A stretch of DNA of 64,000 bases, from the NCBI RefSeq assembly GCF_001264245.1, contig NZ_CP011339.1, positions 3,224,001 through 3,288,000 of the forward strand, given 5' to 3'. Below, one piece after another: positions 6,987 through 16,085 of this stretch. Source of the DNA: Microcystis panniformis FACHB-1757 (GTDB taxonomy: Bacteria > Cyanobacteriota > Cyanobacteriia > Cyanobacteriales > Microcystaceae). Position 1 is the first letter of the stretch. The number at the start of each line of letters is the position of its first letter. The translations under genes and the position numbers were made by a program. Below the pieces are notes generated by a model. It was not told the DNA's origin, did not search any database, and saw only the letters and a program-made list of their open reading frames with translations.

Positions 6987-9647
6987 ATGCAACCCACAGA
7001 CTCGAATAAATTTACCGAACAAGCTTGGGATTCGATTGTTAAATCGCAAGAAATTGCGCGACGCTTCAAAAATCAGACCTTAGAGGTGGAACACGTTATT
7101 ATTGCCCTCCTAGAGCAGAATAACGGTCTAGCCACCCGGATTTTACAAAAAGCTAATATTGAAATTCCGCGACTGCAACAACAGCTAGAAGTCTTCACTA
7201 ACCGACAGCCGAAAGTGGCCATCGTCGATCAATTATACCTAGGTCGTGGTCTTGATCTGCTACTCGATCGCGCCGAAGCATCCCGGGAAAGTTGGCAAGA
7301 TAAATTTATCTCCGTCGAACATCTTCTCGTCGGTTTTGCCGAAGATGAAAGGGTTGGCCGGAAATGTTTACGCACTTTCAATCTTGACCCCCAAGATTTA
7401 GAATTAGCCATCAAAGCTATTCGCGGTACTCAAAAGGTTACTGAACCCAATCAAGAGGAAAAATACGAAGCTTTAGATAAATATGGCCGGGATTTAACAG
7501 CAGCGGCCAAAGAAGGCAAATTAGACCCGGTTATCGGTCGCGATGAAGAAATTCGACGGGTGGTACAAGTCCTTTCGCGACGGTCGAAAAATAACCCGGT
7601 TTTAATCGGTGAACCGGGAGTAGGAAAAACCGCTATTGCGGAAGGATTGGCCCAAAGGATTATTAACGGAGATGTTCCCGAATCTTTGAAAAATCGTCAG
7701 TTAATTTCCCTCGATATGGGAAGTTTAATTGCTGGGGCAAAATATCGAGGCGAATTCGAGGAAAGATTGCGGTCAGTCATGAAAGAAGTTACCCAATCAG
7801 AAGGCCGAATTATTCTCTTTATCGATGAACTACATACCGTTGTCGGTGCGGGTTCTAGGGAAGGGGGATCGATGGATGCGGGCAACCTATTAAAACCTAT
7901 GTTAGCTCGGGGAGAATTGCGCTGTATTGGGGCGACAACTTTGGATGAATATCGCAATCATATCGAAAAAGACCCCCCTTTAGAAAGACGTTTTCAACAG
8001 GTTTATATTAAGGAACCTTCCGTGGAGGATACTATCTCGATTCTCCGGGGTTTAAAAGAACGTTATGAGGTGCATCATGGGGTGACAATTACCGATTCGG
8101 CCCTAGTGGCAGCAGCTACCTTATCCCATCGTTATATTAGCGATCGTTTTTTACCGGATAAAGCGATCGATTTAGTTGATGAAGCGGCGGCAAAATTAGA
8201 GGTAGAAAGTACCACTAAACCCGCCGATTTGGAAATGATAGATCGTCGCTTAATGCAGTTACAGATGGAAAAATTCTCCTTAGAAAAAGAGGAGAAAAAA
8301 GATCGAGCTTTTCAAGAGCGTTTAGAAAGAATTATCGAAGAAATTGAGGAATTAGAAAGTAAACAAAAGCCTCTCGCTGACCAATGGCAAACGGAGAAAC
8401 ATATCGCCGAGGAAATTAAATTGTTACGAGAGGAAGAAGAACAATTGCGCCTACAGGTGGAACAGGCGGAACGAGCTTATGATCTCAATAAAGCAGCCCA
8501 ATTAAAGTATGGCAAACTAGAAATTTTACAGGGGGAATTAGAAGTAAAAGAAAAAGAACTAGAAACGATTCAAGCGGCAGGTTCGACCCTGTTAAGACAA
8601 CAGGTAACTGATGCTGATATTGCCGAAATAGTTGCCCGTTGGACGGGAATTCCCGTCAATCGTTTAATGGAATCAGAACGACAAAAATTATTAGAATTAG
8701 AGTCTCATTTACAGAAAAAAGTGGTCGGACAAAATGAAGCGGTCACGGCAGTAGCAGCGGCGATTCGACGCGCACGCGCAGGAATGAAAGATCCCTCCCG
8801 TCCGATTGGTTCATTCCTGTTTATGGGACCCACAGGAGTGGGTAAAACCGAGTTAGCGCGGGCCTTGGCGGGGTTACTGTTCGACTCCGAGGAAGCCATG
8901 GTTCGCATCGATATGTCGGAATACATGGAAAAACACGCGGTTTCCCGGTTAATCGGCGCGCCTCCGGGTTATGTGGGTTACGAGGAAGGGGGACAACTAT
9001 CGGAAGCGGTGCGTCGTCGTCCCTATTCTGTGGTTTTATTGGATGAAGTGGAGAAGGCCCATCGGGATGTTTTTAACATTTTATTACAAGTGCTTGACGA
9101 TGGGCGCATTACCGACTCTCAGGGACGAGTGGTGGATTTTCGGAATACGATTATCGTCATGACCAGTAATATTGGCAGTGACCATATTTTAAATGTTTCC
9201 GAAGATGCCGATTATGAGGAGATGCGGAAACGGGTTTTAACAGCTTTGCGGAGTCATTTTCGTCCCGAATTTTTGAATCGTATCGACGATTTAATTATTT
9301 TCCATACCCTCAAAAAAGAAGAATTGCGTTACATTGTTCGTCTGCAATTACAGCGTCTGGAAAGATTATTAGCAGAACAAAAAATCAATCTAGAATTAAC
9401 TGCGGCAGCAGAAGATCATATCGTTACTGTTGGTTACGATCCCACCTACGGGGCGCGACCTTTAAAACGCGCTATCCAACGGGAGTTAGAGAATCCTTTA
9501 GCCACAAAAATTCTCGAACAAGCTTTTATGGAAGGGGATACGGTGGTAATTGATTGTCTAGATGAAGTTTTAAGTTTTAGCAAAAAGGAGCTAGAAAAGG
9601 AAGGGCAAACATTAGAATTAGCCGTGGTTAACCTCAGTTCGGATTAA
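6987..9647 (+). CDS. clpB: ATP-dependent disaggregase ClpB
   Basis: An 886-residue AAA+ chaperone that threads aggregated proteins through a hexamer with DnaK. Order: Clp N domain (about 1-150, from MQPTDSNKFTEQAWDSIVKS), first AAA module with Walker A GEPGVGKT and FIDELHT, a long charged coiled-coil middle domain (about 400-530) specific to ClpB, and second AAA module with Walker A GPTGVGKT and LLDEVEKAH. The C-terminal D2-small domain contains PTYGARPLKRAIQ. I start at ATG 6987 because MQPT is the usual cyanobacterial ClpB start; a 21-residue upstream extension is open but unlike the family. Cyanobacteria often have two ClpB paralogues; I cannot tell which this is. Confidence 0.95.
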   Translation: MQPTDSNKFTEQAWDSIVKSQEIARRFKNQTLEVEHVIIALLEQNNGLATRILQKANIEIPRLQQQLEVFTNRQPKVAIVDQLYLGRGLDLLLDRAEASRESWQDKFISVEHLLVGFAEDERVGRKCLRTFNLDPQDLELAIKAIRGTQKVTEPNQEEKYEALDKYGRDLTAAAKEGKLDPVIGRDEEIRRVVQVLSRRSKNNPVLIGEPGVGKTAIAEGLAQRIINGDVPESLKNRQLISLDMGSLIAGAKYRGEFEERLRSVMKEVTQSEGRIILFIDELHTVVGAGSREGGSMDAGNLLKPMLARGELRCIGATTLDEYRNHIEKDPPLERRFQQVYIKEPSVEDTISILRGLKERYEVHHGVTITDSALVAAATLSHRYISDRFLPDKAIDLVDEAAAKLEVESTTKPADLEMIDRRLMQLQMEKFSLEKEEKKDRAFQERLERIIEEIEELESKQKPLADQWQTEKHIAEEIKLLREEEEQLRLQVEQAERAYDLNKAAQLKYGKLEILQGELEVKEKELETIQAAGSTLLRQQVTDADIAEIVARWTGIPVNRLMESERQKLLELESHLQKKVVGQNEAVTAVAAAIRRARAGMKDPSRPIGSFLFMGPTGVGKTELARALAGLLFDSEEAMVRIDMSEYMEKHAVSRLIGAPPGYVGYEEGGQLSEAVRRRPYSVVLLDEVEKAHRDVFNILLQVLDDGRITDSQGRVVDFRNTIIVMTSNIGSDHILNVSEDADYEEMRKRVLTALRSHFRPEFLNRIDDLIIFHTLKKEELRYIVRLQLQRLERLLAEQKINLELTAAAEDHIVTVGYDPTYGARPLKRAIQRELENPLATKILEQAFMEGDTVVIDCLDEVLSFSKKELEKEGQTLELAVVNLSSD

Positions 9648-9744
9648 AACCATATAGGGGATATATTCCCCCTCTGCGGGTCAATTCAGCCAATATAAAC
9701 AAAATTTTGCCCCAAAAGGAGTTATAGATTTAGCTAAACAGGTT

Positions 9745-10293
9745 TTATCGCTGTAACTGATGACCACAGCTACTACAAAAGCGATCGGTTGCCGCTACTT
9801 TTGCCCCGCATTGACTACAAAACCGCGTTTTACTGACGGTTTTTGCGTCTCCCATACTCATTTTCATATCTCCCATTTGCATTTCCATGGGGGCAAAATT
9901 CATCGACATATTACCCATTTTCATCGGTTGCATCGGTTGCATTGGTTGCATCGGTTGCATCGGTTGCATTGGTTGCATCGGTGGGGAGGAGAAACTGGTA
10001 GCGGTTGTCGATTGAGAGGACTGAGAAACTCCAGAGGTATGAGGGGAGGAAAAACCGATACTGCTTCCTTGAATTTGGATTCTGTGGGGTCCGGTTTCAG
10101 TGATAATTTCAATAATTGCCCCTTGGGGAATTATCTCTATTTGGGGTTCTTGTGTCCAAACTCCTGTGGCAAAACTACTGCTAGACTGCTGTTGTTGTCC
10201 CACCGCACCACTAGCGAGGGTTACAATCGTCTGCAGCCCTTGATTATCGAGATAGAGACGTTGTCCTGTGGGTAATTCACTATAAATAGCCAT
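9745..10293 (-). CDS. Zinc-ribbon protein with MQP repeat
   Basis: A 182-residue protein. The N-terminal half (MAIYSELPTGQRLYLDNQGLQTIVTLASG ...) is a small beta-rich region. A Ser/Gln-rich linker is followed by six Met-Gln-Pro repeats, then a Met-rich stretch (MKMGNMSMNFAPMEMQMGDMKM). The C-terminus is a zinc ribbon with two CxxC knuckles: FCSQCGAK and FCSSCGHQ. Zinc ribbons of this type mediate protein or nucleic-acid contacts. The Met-rich region could bind copper, which is speculation. Function unknown; similar proteins occur widely in cyanobacteria. Confidence 0.75.
   Translation of the reverse strand: MAIYSELPTGQRLYLDNQGLQTIVTLASGAVGQQQQSSSSFATGVWTQEPQIEIIPQGAIIEIITETGPHRIQIQGSSIGFSSPHTSGVSQSSQSTTATSFSSPPMQPMQPMQPMQPMQPMQPMKMGNMSMNFAPMEMQMGDMKMSMGDAKTVSKTRFCSQCGAKVAATDRFCSSCGHQLQR
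9922..9984. repeat. 9-bp coding minisatellite (MQP repeat)
   Basis: Seven tandem 9-base units, CATCGGTTG or CATTGGTTG, the last ending GTGG, in frame within the zinc-ribbon gene. Unit number is likely to vary between strains by slippage, changing linker length without a frameshift. Confidence 0.85.
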
Positions 10294-10398
10294 ATTTTTG
10301 ACAGTGAAAAGTAAAAAGTAAAAACCTAGTTCACACCCCTAGGATCCAGTCTAGCGAGGATAGAAATGTTAGAGGATTTTCTTAAGAATTTTATCGAC

Positions 10399-10423
10399 AA
10401 AAAAAGGGTGGTTTAACCCACCC
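10399..10423 (-). terminator. Rho-independent terminator of acsF
   Basis: On the reverse strand, about 28 bases after the acsF stop, GGGTGG and CCACCC arms (spacer GTTAAA, so the stem can extend) are followed at once by seven T. Classic intrinsic terminator. Confidence 0.8.
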
Positions 10424-10450
10424 TCACCATGTCTCAAGAAAACAAACTTT

Positions 10451-11527
10451 TTAACGGACGCTACCGGCTAATTTATCGACCCGAATCGGTTTCATCAGGT
10501 ACAATTTGAGGAATTGCCAAGCGTTAGAGGCGAAGATAGGCAATTTCTTCAGGAATTTAACCGGTGCGGGACTGTTTTCGCTATCGATCGCCCGTAATCC
10601 CTCGTTATTGCGAACACAAATCTCTAGGCGATCATAAAATTCAGGACTATCCACATCGAGAACAATCGGGAAGACGCGGCCGGCGGTTTCATTGGTCTTC
10701 TCGATCACATACTTATCGTACTCGCGAGCGTCCAAACCAAGAATGGCGTAGAAACCGGAACGCTGAGTATCATTGAGGTACATCGTAGCGAAGACCGAAA
10801 GCAGGAAGAAACGACACCAGAGACGAGCGCGCCAATCGTTAAGAATATCAGGCTGCGCGCGCATGATCGCATCGAAGAAGTCCCCGTGACGGTTTTCGTC
10901 TTGACACCAATTCTCGAAGAAGTTAAAAATCGGATAAACCCGATCTTCGGGATGTTGTTCGAGATGACGATAAATGGTGATATAGCGCCAATAACCGATT
11001 TTTTCGGAAAGATAGGTGGCGTAGAAGATAAATTTCGGTTTAAAGAAGGTGTAGTTACGGCTTTTGGTTAAAAATCCCAAGTCAAGGGAGAGGTTAAAAT
11101 CCGATAAAGCCTTATTAAGGAACCCAGCGTGACGCGCTTCGTCCCGGGACATGAGGTTAAAGCATTCTGCGAGAACGGGATTTCTGTTTTTTAAACGTCT
11201 GCCGAGTTCTTTGTAGAGAAGAAAGCCGGAAAATTCGGCCGTGCAGGATCTTTCCAGAAATTCCACGAATAAGCGGCGAGTTTCGCCATCAATATGCTCC
11301 CAAGAGCGATCGAATTCTTGATTGCGAACGAAGTGATGCCGGTTATAATCGGTACGGAATTCCTCTAAAATCGCTTTCAGTTCTTCCTCGTTAGCGGCGA
11401 TCGACATTTCCGCCATCGCTTCAAAATCAGTGGTATAGAAGCGGGGAGTGAGGATCGTTTCTTTAGCGGGAACTTTTATACCCGGACGGATTTCCTCGAA
11501 TTCTGGTTTTTGGATCGTGCTGACCAT
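10451..11527 (-). CDS. acsF: Magnesium-protoporphyrin IX monomethyl ester oxidative cyclase
   Basis: A 358-residue di-iron membrane-associated monooxygenase that closes the isocyclic ring of protochlorophyllide using O2, an essential step in chlorophyll synthesis. Di-iron ligand motifs are visible: an early Glu in SCTAEFSGFLLYKEL, SRDEARHAGF, and ENWCQDENRHGDFF. MVSTIQKPEFEEIRPGIK is the standard cyanobacterial start and gives the usual length, so the longer open frame to 11620 is rejected. It is monocistronic with its own terminator. Cyanobacteria often have two cyclase genes (aerobic and micro-oxic forms); sequence alone suggests the common aerobic one. Confidence 0.95.
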   Translation of the reverse strand: MVSTIQKPEFEEIRPGIKVPAKETILTPRFYTTDFEAMAEMSIAANEEELKAILEEFRTDYNRHHFVRNQEFDRSWEHIDGETRRLFVEFLERSCTAEFSGFLLYKELGRRLKNRNPVLAECFNLMSRDEARHAGFLNKALSDFNLSLDLGFLTKSRNYTFFKPKFIFYATYLSEKIGYWRYITIYRHLEQHPEDRVYPIFNFFENWCQDENRHGDFFDAIMRAQPDILNDWRARLWCRFFLLSVFATMYLNDTQRSGFYAILGLDAREYDKYVIEKTNETAGRVFPIVLDVDSPEFYDRLEICVRNNEGLRAIDSENSPAPVKFLKKLPIFASNAWQFLKLYLMKPIRVDKLAGSVR

Positions 11528-11825
11528 AGGGATTATTGATTTTACTCTGGGATGATGATTGAGACGAGTAAAGGCTCTGACGTGATAATGACGAGCCGTG
11601 AAAAAACGGCTAGGATTCACTATAGCAAGCTCTCAGCCCTAGACTCCCTTCCTGTTCATTAAAAGTTACAACTCTTAATTAAGCTGTGTGAACAAACCCA
11701 GATTTTTCGCTGGGAGTCTTGACAAATGTTCGGAGATGTGGGGTGATATGGGGAAAACTTCTGGCGATTGCGCCTAAATAGAGTATTATGCAGAAAGTTG
11801 ACCTATATCTTTACTCTGGAGAGTG

Positions 11826-11848
11826 TTATACAGAAAGTTTCTGTATAA
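11826..11848. promoter_or_regulatory. Perfect 11-bp palindrome in the acsF upstream region
   Basis: TTATACAGAAA and TTTCTGTATAA are separated by one G. A related half (TTATGCAGAAA) lies about 40 bases upstream. It could be an operator, the two ends of a tiny element, or a preferred IS target, since the neighbouring IS target duplication GTATAATAG overlaps it. The rest of 11528-11825 holds no gene. Confidence 0.5.
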
Positions 11849-11851
11849 TAG

Positions 11852-13479
11852 CTGAGAGGGGGACAAGCGAGCTAGAAGGTAGATAGGGCAAGCGATATCG
11901 CTCTTTGTCCTTTGATGTAATCCTTCAACCGATAGCGGCTAATTTGCATTAGCTCTTCTATATTTTTTGGGAACATTTGATGTAGCTGGAGCCAATGATA
12001 GAGATGTTGACCCACATCAAAACTACTGTGTCTGCGTTGACCTTTATATCTTTTTTCAGGTCTTGTGACATATTTTTGGATTCCCATATCCTTAATTTTT
12101 TTACCTTGCAGTGTGGCACTTGTATAGGCGATAGCTATAACAATTATCAGCTTTGATAGGTATTGCGGTGCTAATTGAGAACCTTCTAAGCTATAGCCTC
12201 CAGACCTGAGAGGGGGACAAGCGAGCTAGAAGGTAGATAGGGCAAGCGATATCGCTCTTTGTCCCTTGATGTAATCCTTCAACCGATAGCGGCTAATTTG
12301 CATTAGCTCTTCTATATTTTTTGGGAACATTTGATGTAGCTGGAGCCAATGATAGAGATGTTGACCCACATAAAAACTGCTGTGTCTGCGTTGACCTTTA
12401 TATCTTTTTTCAGGTCTTGTGACATATTTTTGGATTCCCATATCCTTAATTTTTTTACCTTGCATTGTGGCACTTGTATAGGCGATAGCTATAACAATTA
12501 TCAGCTTTGATAAGTATTGCGGGGCTAATTGAGAACCTTCTAAGCTATAGCCTCCCGACTTAAAATCTCGAAACATCTCCTCAATATCAAATCTTTTTTG
12601 ATCGGCAATTATTGCCGTCTCTAAATCTCCAAAGTTAGTCAGAATATACCAAGGTTCTTTTGTTTTAAAACCCCGATAGGTTTTTTCCACTTACCAGCTA
12701 AGTTAAACGAGCCAAATCCCTGCTCTTTTGTCATATTGACATCATTCAAAAATAGTTTAGTTCCTGGACTTAAACCTAACTCTCTCATTTCTTGATAAAT
12801 TCCTTCTTTTGTCTTGACATTTGTACTTTGTTTTTGTCTTAAGCAAAAGTACAAACTCTGCTTCTGAAGACACTTTCCTAGACTGACCGAGCAAAATTCT
12901 CTATCTCCTAACACCAGGATTTTATGACCTAATAGCACCGTCAATATTTTCCCCAATACTCGCTGCTGTTCTTCGAGATTACTACTTCCTTTTTTATCCA
13001 ATATCTCCCAATAGATTGGGATGGCTATCTTGTCATAAATTAGACTCACCATCAAGATATTTATTGCTCCCCAACTCCTTCGGTCTATGGCAATATATAC
13101 TAATCCTTTTATTGTGAATCTCTCCTGCTGTTTTAACATCTCTTTTAGGCAGACAAACCAGATTTTTTCAATATTCAGAATTTCCAGCTTTAAAAATCTT
13201 TTTAGTTTTTTTCTCCGACTCTCAAACAGGATTGGTATTGGTAAGGCTTCAGCTAATATCTCTAACTTTGCTTGCTTCAATATTTGCAAGGTTCCAACTA
13301 CCATTAACAACAGTAGATATCTGGCTCGCCCCAGTTCATTTTCTAACACTTTCTGGTATAGTTCACTTATCATTTTCGTTATTTAGGTCATATATGGTAA
13401 ATATGACTTATCTTTTTTGGGAGTCTGTGTCTGTATTCCATGCTACATAAGCTTTTCAGCTGGCTTGTCCCCCTGTCAG
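11852..13479 (-). mobile_element. IS4-like element with a partial second right end, single 9-bp duplication
   Basis: A complete 1274-bp copy (12206-13479, ends CTGAGAGGGGGACAAGC and complement of CTGACAGGGGGACAAGC) is preceded by a 354-bp fragment of the same right end (11852-12205). The 9-base sequence GTATAATAG flanks the whole composite at 11843-11851 and 13480-13488, so its outermost ends behave as one insertion. The fragment carries the C-terminal 71 codons of the transposase. At several positions the fragment matches the copy near 46.5 kb better than its neighbour, so recombination between copies is as likely as simple duplication. Confidence 0.88.
12226..13373 (-). pseudogene. IS4-family transposase, frameshifted copy
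   Basis: The gene would encode 382 residues, but the frame breaks after KWKK: a run of six A replaces the seven found in the otherwise matching copy at 46.5 kb. The N-terminal part (from MISELYQKVLENELGRARYLL) holds catalytic motifs IDRRSW and GDREF; the C-terminal part begins TYRGFKTKEPWY and holds the catalytic Glu in DIEEMFRDFKSGG. Either it is inactive or a -1 slip on A6 restores the protein. Both complete copies with six A share the break. Confidence 0.85.
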
Positions 13480-13485
13480 GTATAA

Positions 13486-13624
13486 TAGACCTCTTGCATA
13501 AATCCGAAAACAAACGATAGAAACAATAATGGGAGGGACTTTCAGTTAATTATTTATTAGTAGTTGATAATCTTCAAAAATGTTGCTGTACAAGGATCGA
13601 CTTAAGACTTTTGCAAGAGGTCTA
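13486..13624. mobile_element. MITE with TAGACCTCTTGCA ends
   Basis: 139 bases with perfect 13-bp terminal inverted repeats TAGACCTCTTGCA (13486-13498) and TGCAAGAGGTCTA (13612-13624) and no coding capacity. Ends of the AGACCTCTTGCA type are known from IS5-group elements in cyanobacteria, which I infer as the source of its transposase. Confidence 0.7.
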
Positions 13625-13764
13625 TTAAAGATCTTCCGCCAGCGGTTTCCGAAAGGCTACACCTGATGGAAAGCCACACTAGGGTTGGTGTGCTACGGGG
13701 CTTGGTTAAGATCGGTGTGCTTAGTTTGTCATCACACCACGAAGTTCTGGTTGGGCATGCAAGT

Positions 13765-13832
13765 GCGCCTAACAATTCAATGCAGGCGCGACGGACCTGA
13801 CGGGCTGCAGCCTGATCTCAAACGTTATGCGC
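13765..13832 (+). other. Candidate integron attC recombination site
   Basis: The segment begins GCGCCTAACAATTC and ends AAACGTTATGCGC. The outer R-type boxes GCCTAAC (13767-13773) and GTTATGC (13824-13830) are imperfect inverted repeats, and inner arms CAGGC and GCCTG surround a spacer with further self-complementarity. Length (about 68), palindromic layout and the GCCTAACAATTC / GTTATGC edges match attC sites of mobile gene cassettes. A frame running into it reads APNNSMQ, a tail typically seen when attC sites are translated. No integrase is present in the window. Confidence 0.65.
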
Positions 13833-13896
13833 CTGAACCAGAACAGGCTGCTGCTTGTCATACTGAAGGAACATTTGCAAACGCTGGAAGGATCGC

Positions 13897-15015
13897 GTGG
13901 AAAACATTGATACACTTCACCAGCACTTAAAGCAGCCAGACATCACACTTGCCAAGTATGTTCGTGCGCGACATCTTGAACTGGCGGTGTCGATTACTGA
14001 TCGGCACAAAATCTATCTGGACACACGATACTGGCTTCTATTTCGTGATGTCGTCCTCGGCCGGCGAACTGATGAATCACTAATTGCGCTGCTCGATCAA
14101 ATACGCAACGCGGTTCAATCTGAACGAGCCATCTGTCCTGTATCGCAGGACAGTTTTTCGGAGGTTTTCGTTCAAAACGATCCGGTTACACTCGCGTCAA
14201 CGATTAAATTGATGGACGAATTGTCTGGAGCCGTTTGCCAGACCGAGTTCTTTTCTCGTCTAGATGCCGAACTCTGGCATTTCATGGTTCAGAAAACGAA
14301 GGGTGACGCTGCCGTTTGCGACCTCGATCAATTAATGTGGACAAGGTGTGGCTATGTACTCGGATACGTATCACCTCGAAATGACGCGTTCACCAAGGAG
14401 CAATCGGACGCGATTGAAAAAGCGTTCTTCGATCAGATGTGGGTGGCAACTTTCTCAGATATTTTCGAGCATCTTGGTTGTTGTCCTAACTGGAAGGTTG
14501 ATCAAAACTCCGTCAACAAAATGAACGTCGGCAAATTTGCTCACAACGACGATTTCAATTCGTTCGAGCAACTCTTCATGATCGAATTGGCCGGTTTCCT
14601 TGATTTGTCGCGTGATTCTCTTGCTCGGATAATTCATCGGATGTATTTGACGGAATTCGGTGACAAAGCCGACCCCAATGCGAAACCCGATCCCGCCGTG
14701 GGCAAAATGGCTGCGAATTTCGTGTATCAGGCGTTCCGCCTAAACAAACTTGATGACGAACTACCAACCCTGCGTACGTACGTCACCCTTCATGCCGCAT
14801 TACGATGGCGCAAAAACCAGAAATACAAACCCAACGATCTCGCCGATCTTCGACATGTGGCAATGGCTCTTCCCTACTGCGACACATTCCTAACGGAGAG
14901 GCCACTATGTCACCTCATTCACGAAAAACATCTGGGGCTTACAGACCGATTCAAATGTCAAACCTTTGCCGACCCAAAACTTGCGTTAAAGTACCTTCGC
15001 GACATCGGCGTATAA
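13897..15015 (+). CDS. Hypothetical PIN-like cassette protein
   Basis: A 372-residue protein, GTG start with GGAAGGA just upstream. I do not recognise a named family, but the pattern fits a PIN-like fold: an early strand with acid KIYLDTRYW, an acidic residue after a helix in PVSQDSFSEVF, and a final block DLADLRHVAMALPYCDTFLTERPLCHLI resembling the D-x-x-H...CD.F.TDR signature of large PIN-like proteins. A nuclease or toxin role is inference. Base composition is clearly GC-richer than the neighbours and codon use is unlike Microcystis, and it follows a candidate attC site, so it is probably a transferred gene cassette. Confidence 0.6.
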   Translation: MENIDTLHQHLKQPDITLAKYVRARHLELAVSITDRHKIYLDTRYWLLFRDVVLGRRTDESLIALLDQIRNAVQSERAICPVSQDSFSEVFVQNDPVTLASTIKLMDELSGAVCQTEFFSRLDAELWHFMVQKTKGDAAVCDLDQLMWTRCGYVLGYVSPRNDAFTKEQSDAIEKAFFDQMWVATFSDIFEHLGCCPNWKVDQNSVNKMNVGKFAHNDDFNSFEQLFMIELAGFLDLSRDSLARIIHRMYLTEFGDKADPNAKPDPAVGKMAANFVYQAFRLNKLDDELPTLRTYVTLHAALRWRKNQKYKPNDLADLRHVAMALPYCDTFLTERPLCHLIHEKHLGLTDRFKCQTFADPKLALKYLRDIGV

Positions 15016-15052
15016 AAAAGTGCGATCACACTACAGTAGCGATCGCCGATCT

Positions 15053-15310
15053 TGTAGGGTGCGTTCCCTAATGCAAGTCCTACTGCTCCACTGATCGATT
15101 TTTGGGGAACGCACCATGCACATTTATTGAAACTGTGGGTTAAAGTGCGATGCCGCTCTGGTGGGATCAGATCGCTATCGCTGTAGGGTGCGTTCCCTAA
15201 TGTGGCTCTTACTGCTCCACCGATCGATTTTGGGGGAACGCACCATGCACATTGATGGAGGCTCTGGGTTAAAGTGCGATGCCGCTCTGGTGGGTTGAGT
15301 TGGGGAATGT
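15053..15310. repeat. Two tandem copies of a 129-bp hairpin repeat
   Basis: Units start at 15053 and 15182 with TGTAGGGTGCGTTCCCTAAT. Each unit contains GGGTGCGTTCCC and, about 40 bases later, GGGGAACGCACCATGC, which pair into a long hairpin, then GTGCGATGCCGCTCTGGTGG. Dispersed repeats like this are frequent in cyanobacterial intergenic DNA. Antisense frames through it are artefacts of the repeat. Confidence 0.8.
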
Positions 15311-15628
15311 TAGCGAAGATTCCCAATGTTTAGGTTAAAATAGAGGGGCAAAAGTTGCAACAGGGTCGCTTATTTTTAGCTGTGCTTCGTGTCACTGAGC
15401 CTTTACATTGAGCGTGTCGAAATGTGTCGAATTGCTGTTTTATAGAATCCATTTGGTATCTTAGGATACAGCTAATCGTCGTAGTAGAAGTCGAAGAAAA
15501 CAGAGATGAATTTTGGTAGTGGAGTGTTCTAAAGTGCGCTCAAAATTTTTGACTAAAGATTTGCAGCGTTCCATCCAAGAATTACTTCTTTCAATCACCC
15601 ATCGAGTTTTTACAGGTACGAATCCTGA
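15311..15628. other. Intergenic stretch without recognisable gene
   Basis: No open frame with family resemblance, no tRNA or terminator seen. It separates the hairpin repeats from an IS5-type transposase fragment and may be decayed mobile DNA. Confidence 0.5.
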
Positions 15629-15966
15629 TCAACCCTTCTCCGCTTTTTCGGTTTTTGACGGTTTTGGAGACAGTTCAAACTGAATTTTAGTCATTATCTC
15701 TGGATAGACCTTAACCAACTCTTTCTCTATTTTGTCAGGATGATAACCATTATCTAGAAGAATAGTCGTCTTAGGCAGTTCCGACGGTTTTAACTTGAAA
15801 TAGTCAATACCTCGAGTTAACAACTCAATCAATCCTTGGTCATCAGATAGGTTGGCGGGAGTACAATGAGCGAAAAAGGGAAAACCAAGACTATCCGTCG
15901 CTAGATGACGTTTAATTCTATTGGTGCACTTGTAGAAACAAAATCCTTTCGTCTCAACACTCGCAT
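15629..15966 (-). pseudogene. IS5-family transposase fragment
   Basis: The reverse strand reads NASVETKGFCFYKCTNRIKR, then HLATDSLGFPFFAHCTPANL and LDNGYHPDKIEKELVKVYPEIM without a stop, ending KAEKG. This is the central part of an IS5-group DDE transposase (nucleic-acid-binding loop KRHLATD, second catalytic Asp region LDNGY). The N-terminus is cut exactly at a MITE (15969) and the part with the catalytic Glu (normally WVIERSNAWM) is gone. Confidence 0.7.
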
Positions 15967-15968
15967 TA

Positions 15969-16069
15969 AGTAGTCGTGCAAAATTAATTTCCTAGTGAAG
16001 ATAGGCAAGAGGCAAGAGGCAAGAGGCAAGAGGTGGTTAGATAGGTGTAATTAATTTTGCTTAGGTACT
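15969..16069. mobile_element. 101-bp TA-flanked MITE, copy 1
   Basis: Ends AGTAGTCGTGCAAAATTAAT and complement of AGTACCTAAGCAAAATTAAT, flanked by TA at 15967-15968 and 16070-16071. Same family and length as copies at 31018 and 39375, in opposite orientation. The core is a run of GGCAAGA units. Confidence 0.88.
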
Positions 16070-16085
16070 TACAGGTATTTTTGAC

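Noticed and set aside
9760..10275. Open frame of 171 codons rich in His and Leu on the plus strand
   Set aside because: It is the antisense of the zinc-ribbon gene; its His-Arg-Leu repeats are the reverse reading of the MQP minisatellite.
13685..13930. 81-codon frame before the PIN-like gene
   Set aside because: It runs through the candidate attC site and lacks any family resemblance; the palindromic site explains the sequence better than a gene.
14958..15326. 122-codon reverse frame with internal repeats (PPERHRTLT)
   Set aside because: Produced by the 129-bp tandem repeat; no ribosome-binding site and it overlaps the PIN-like gene.
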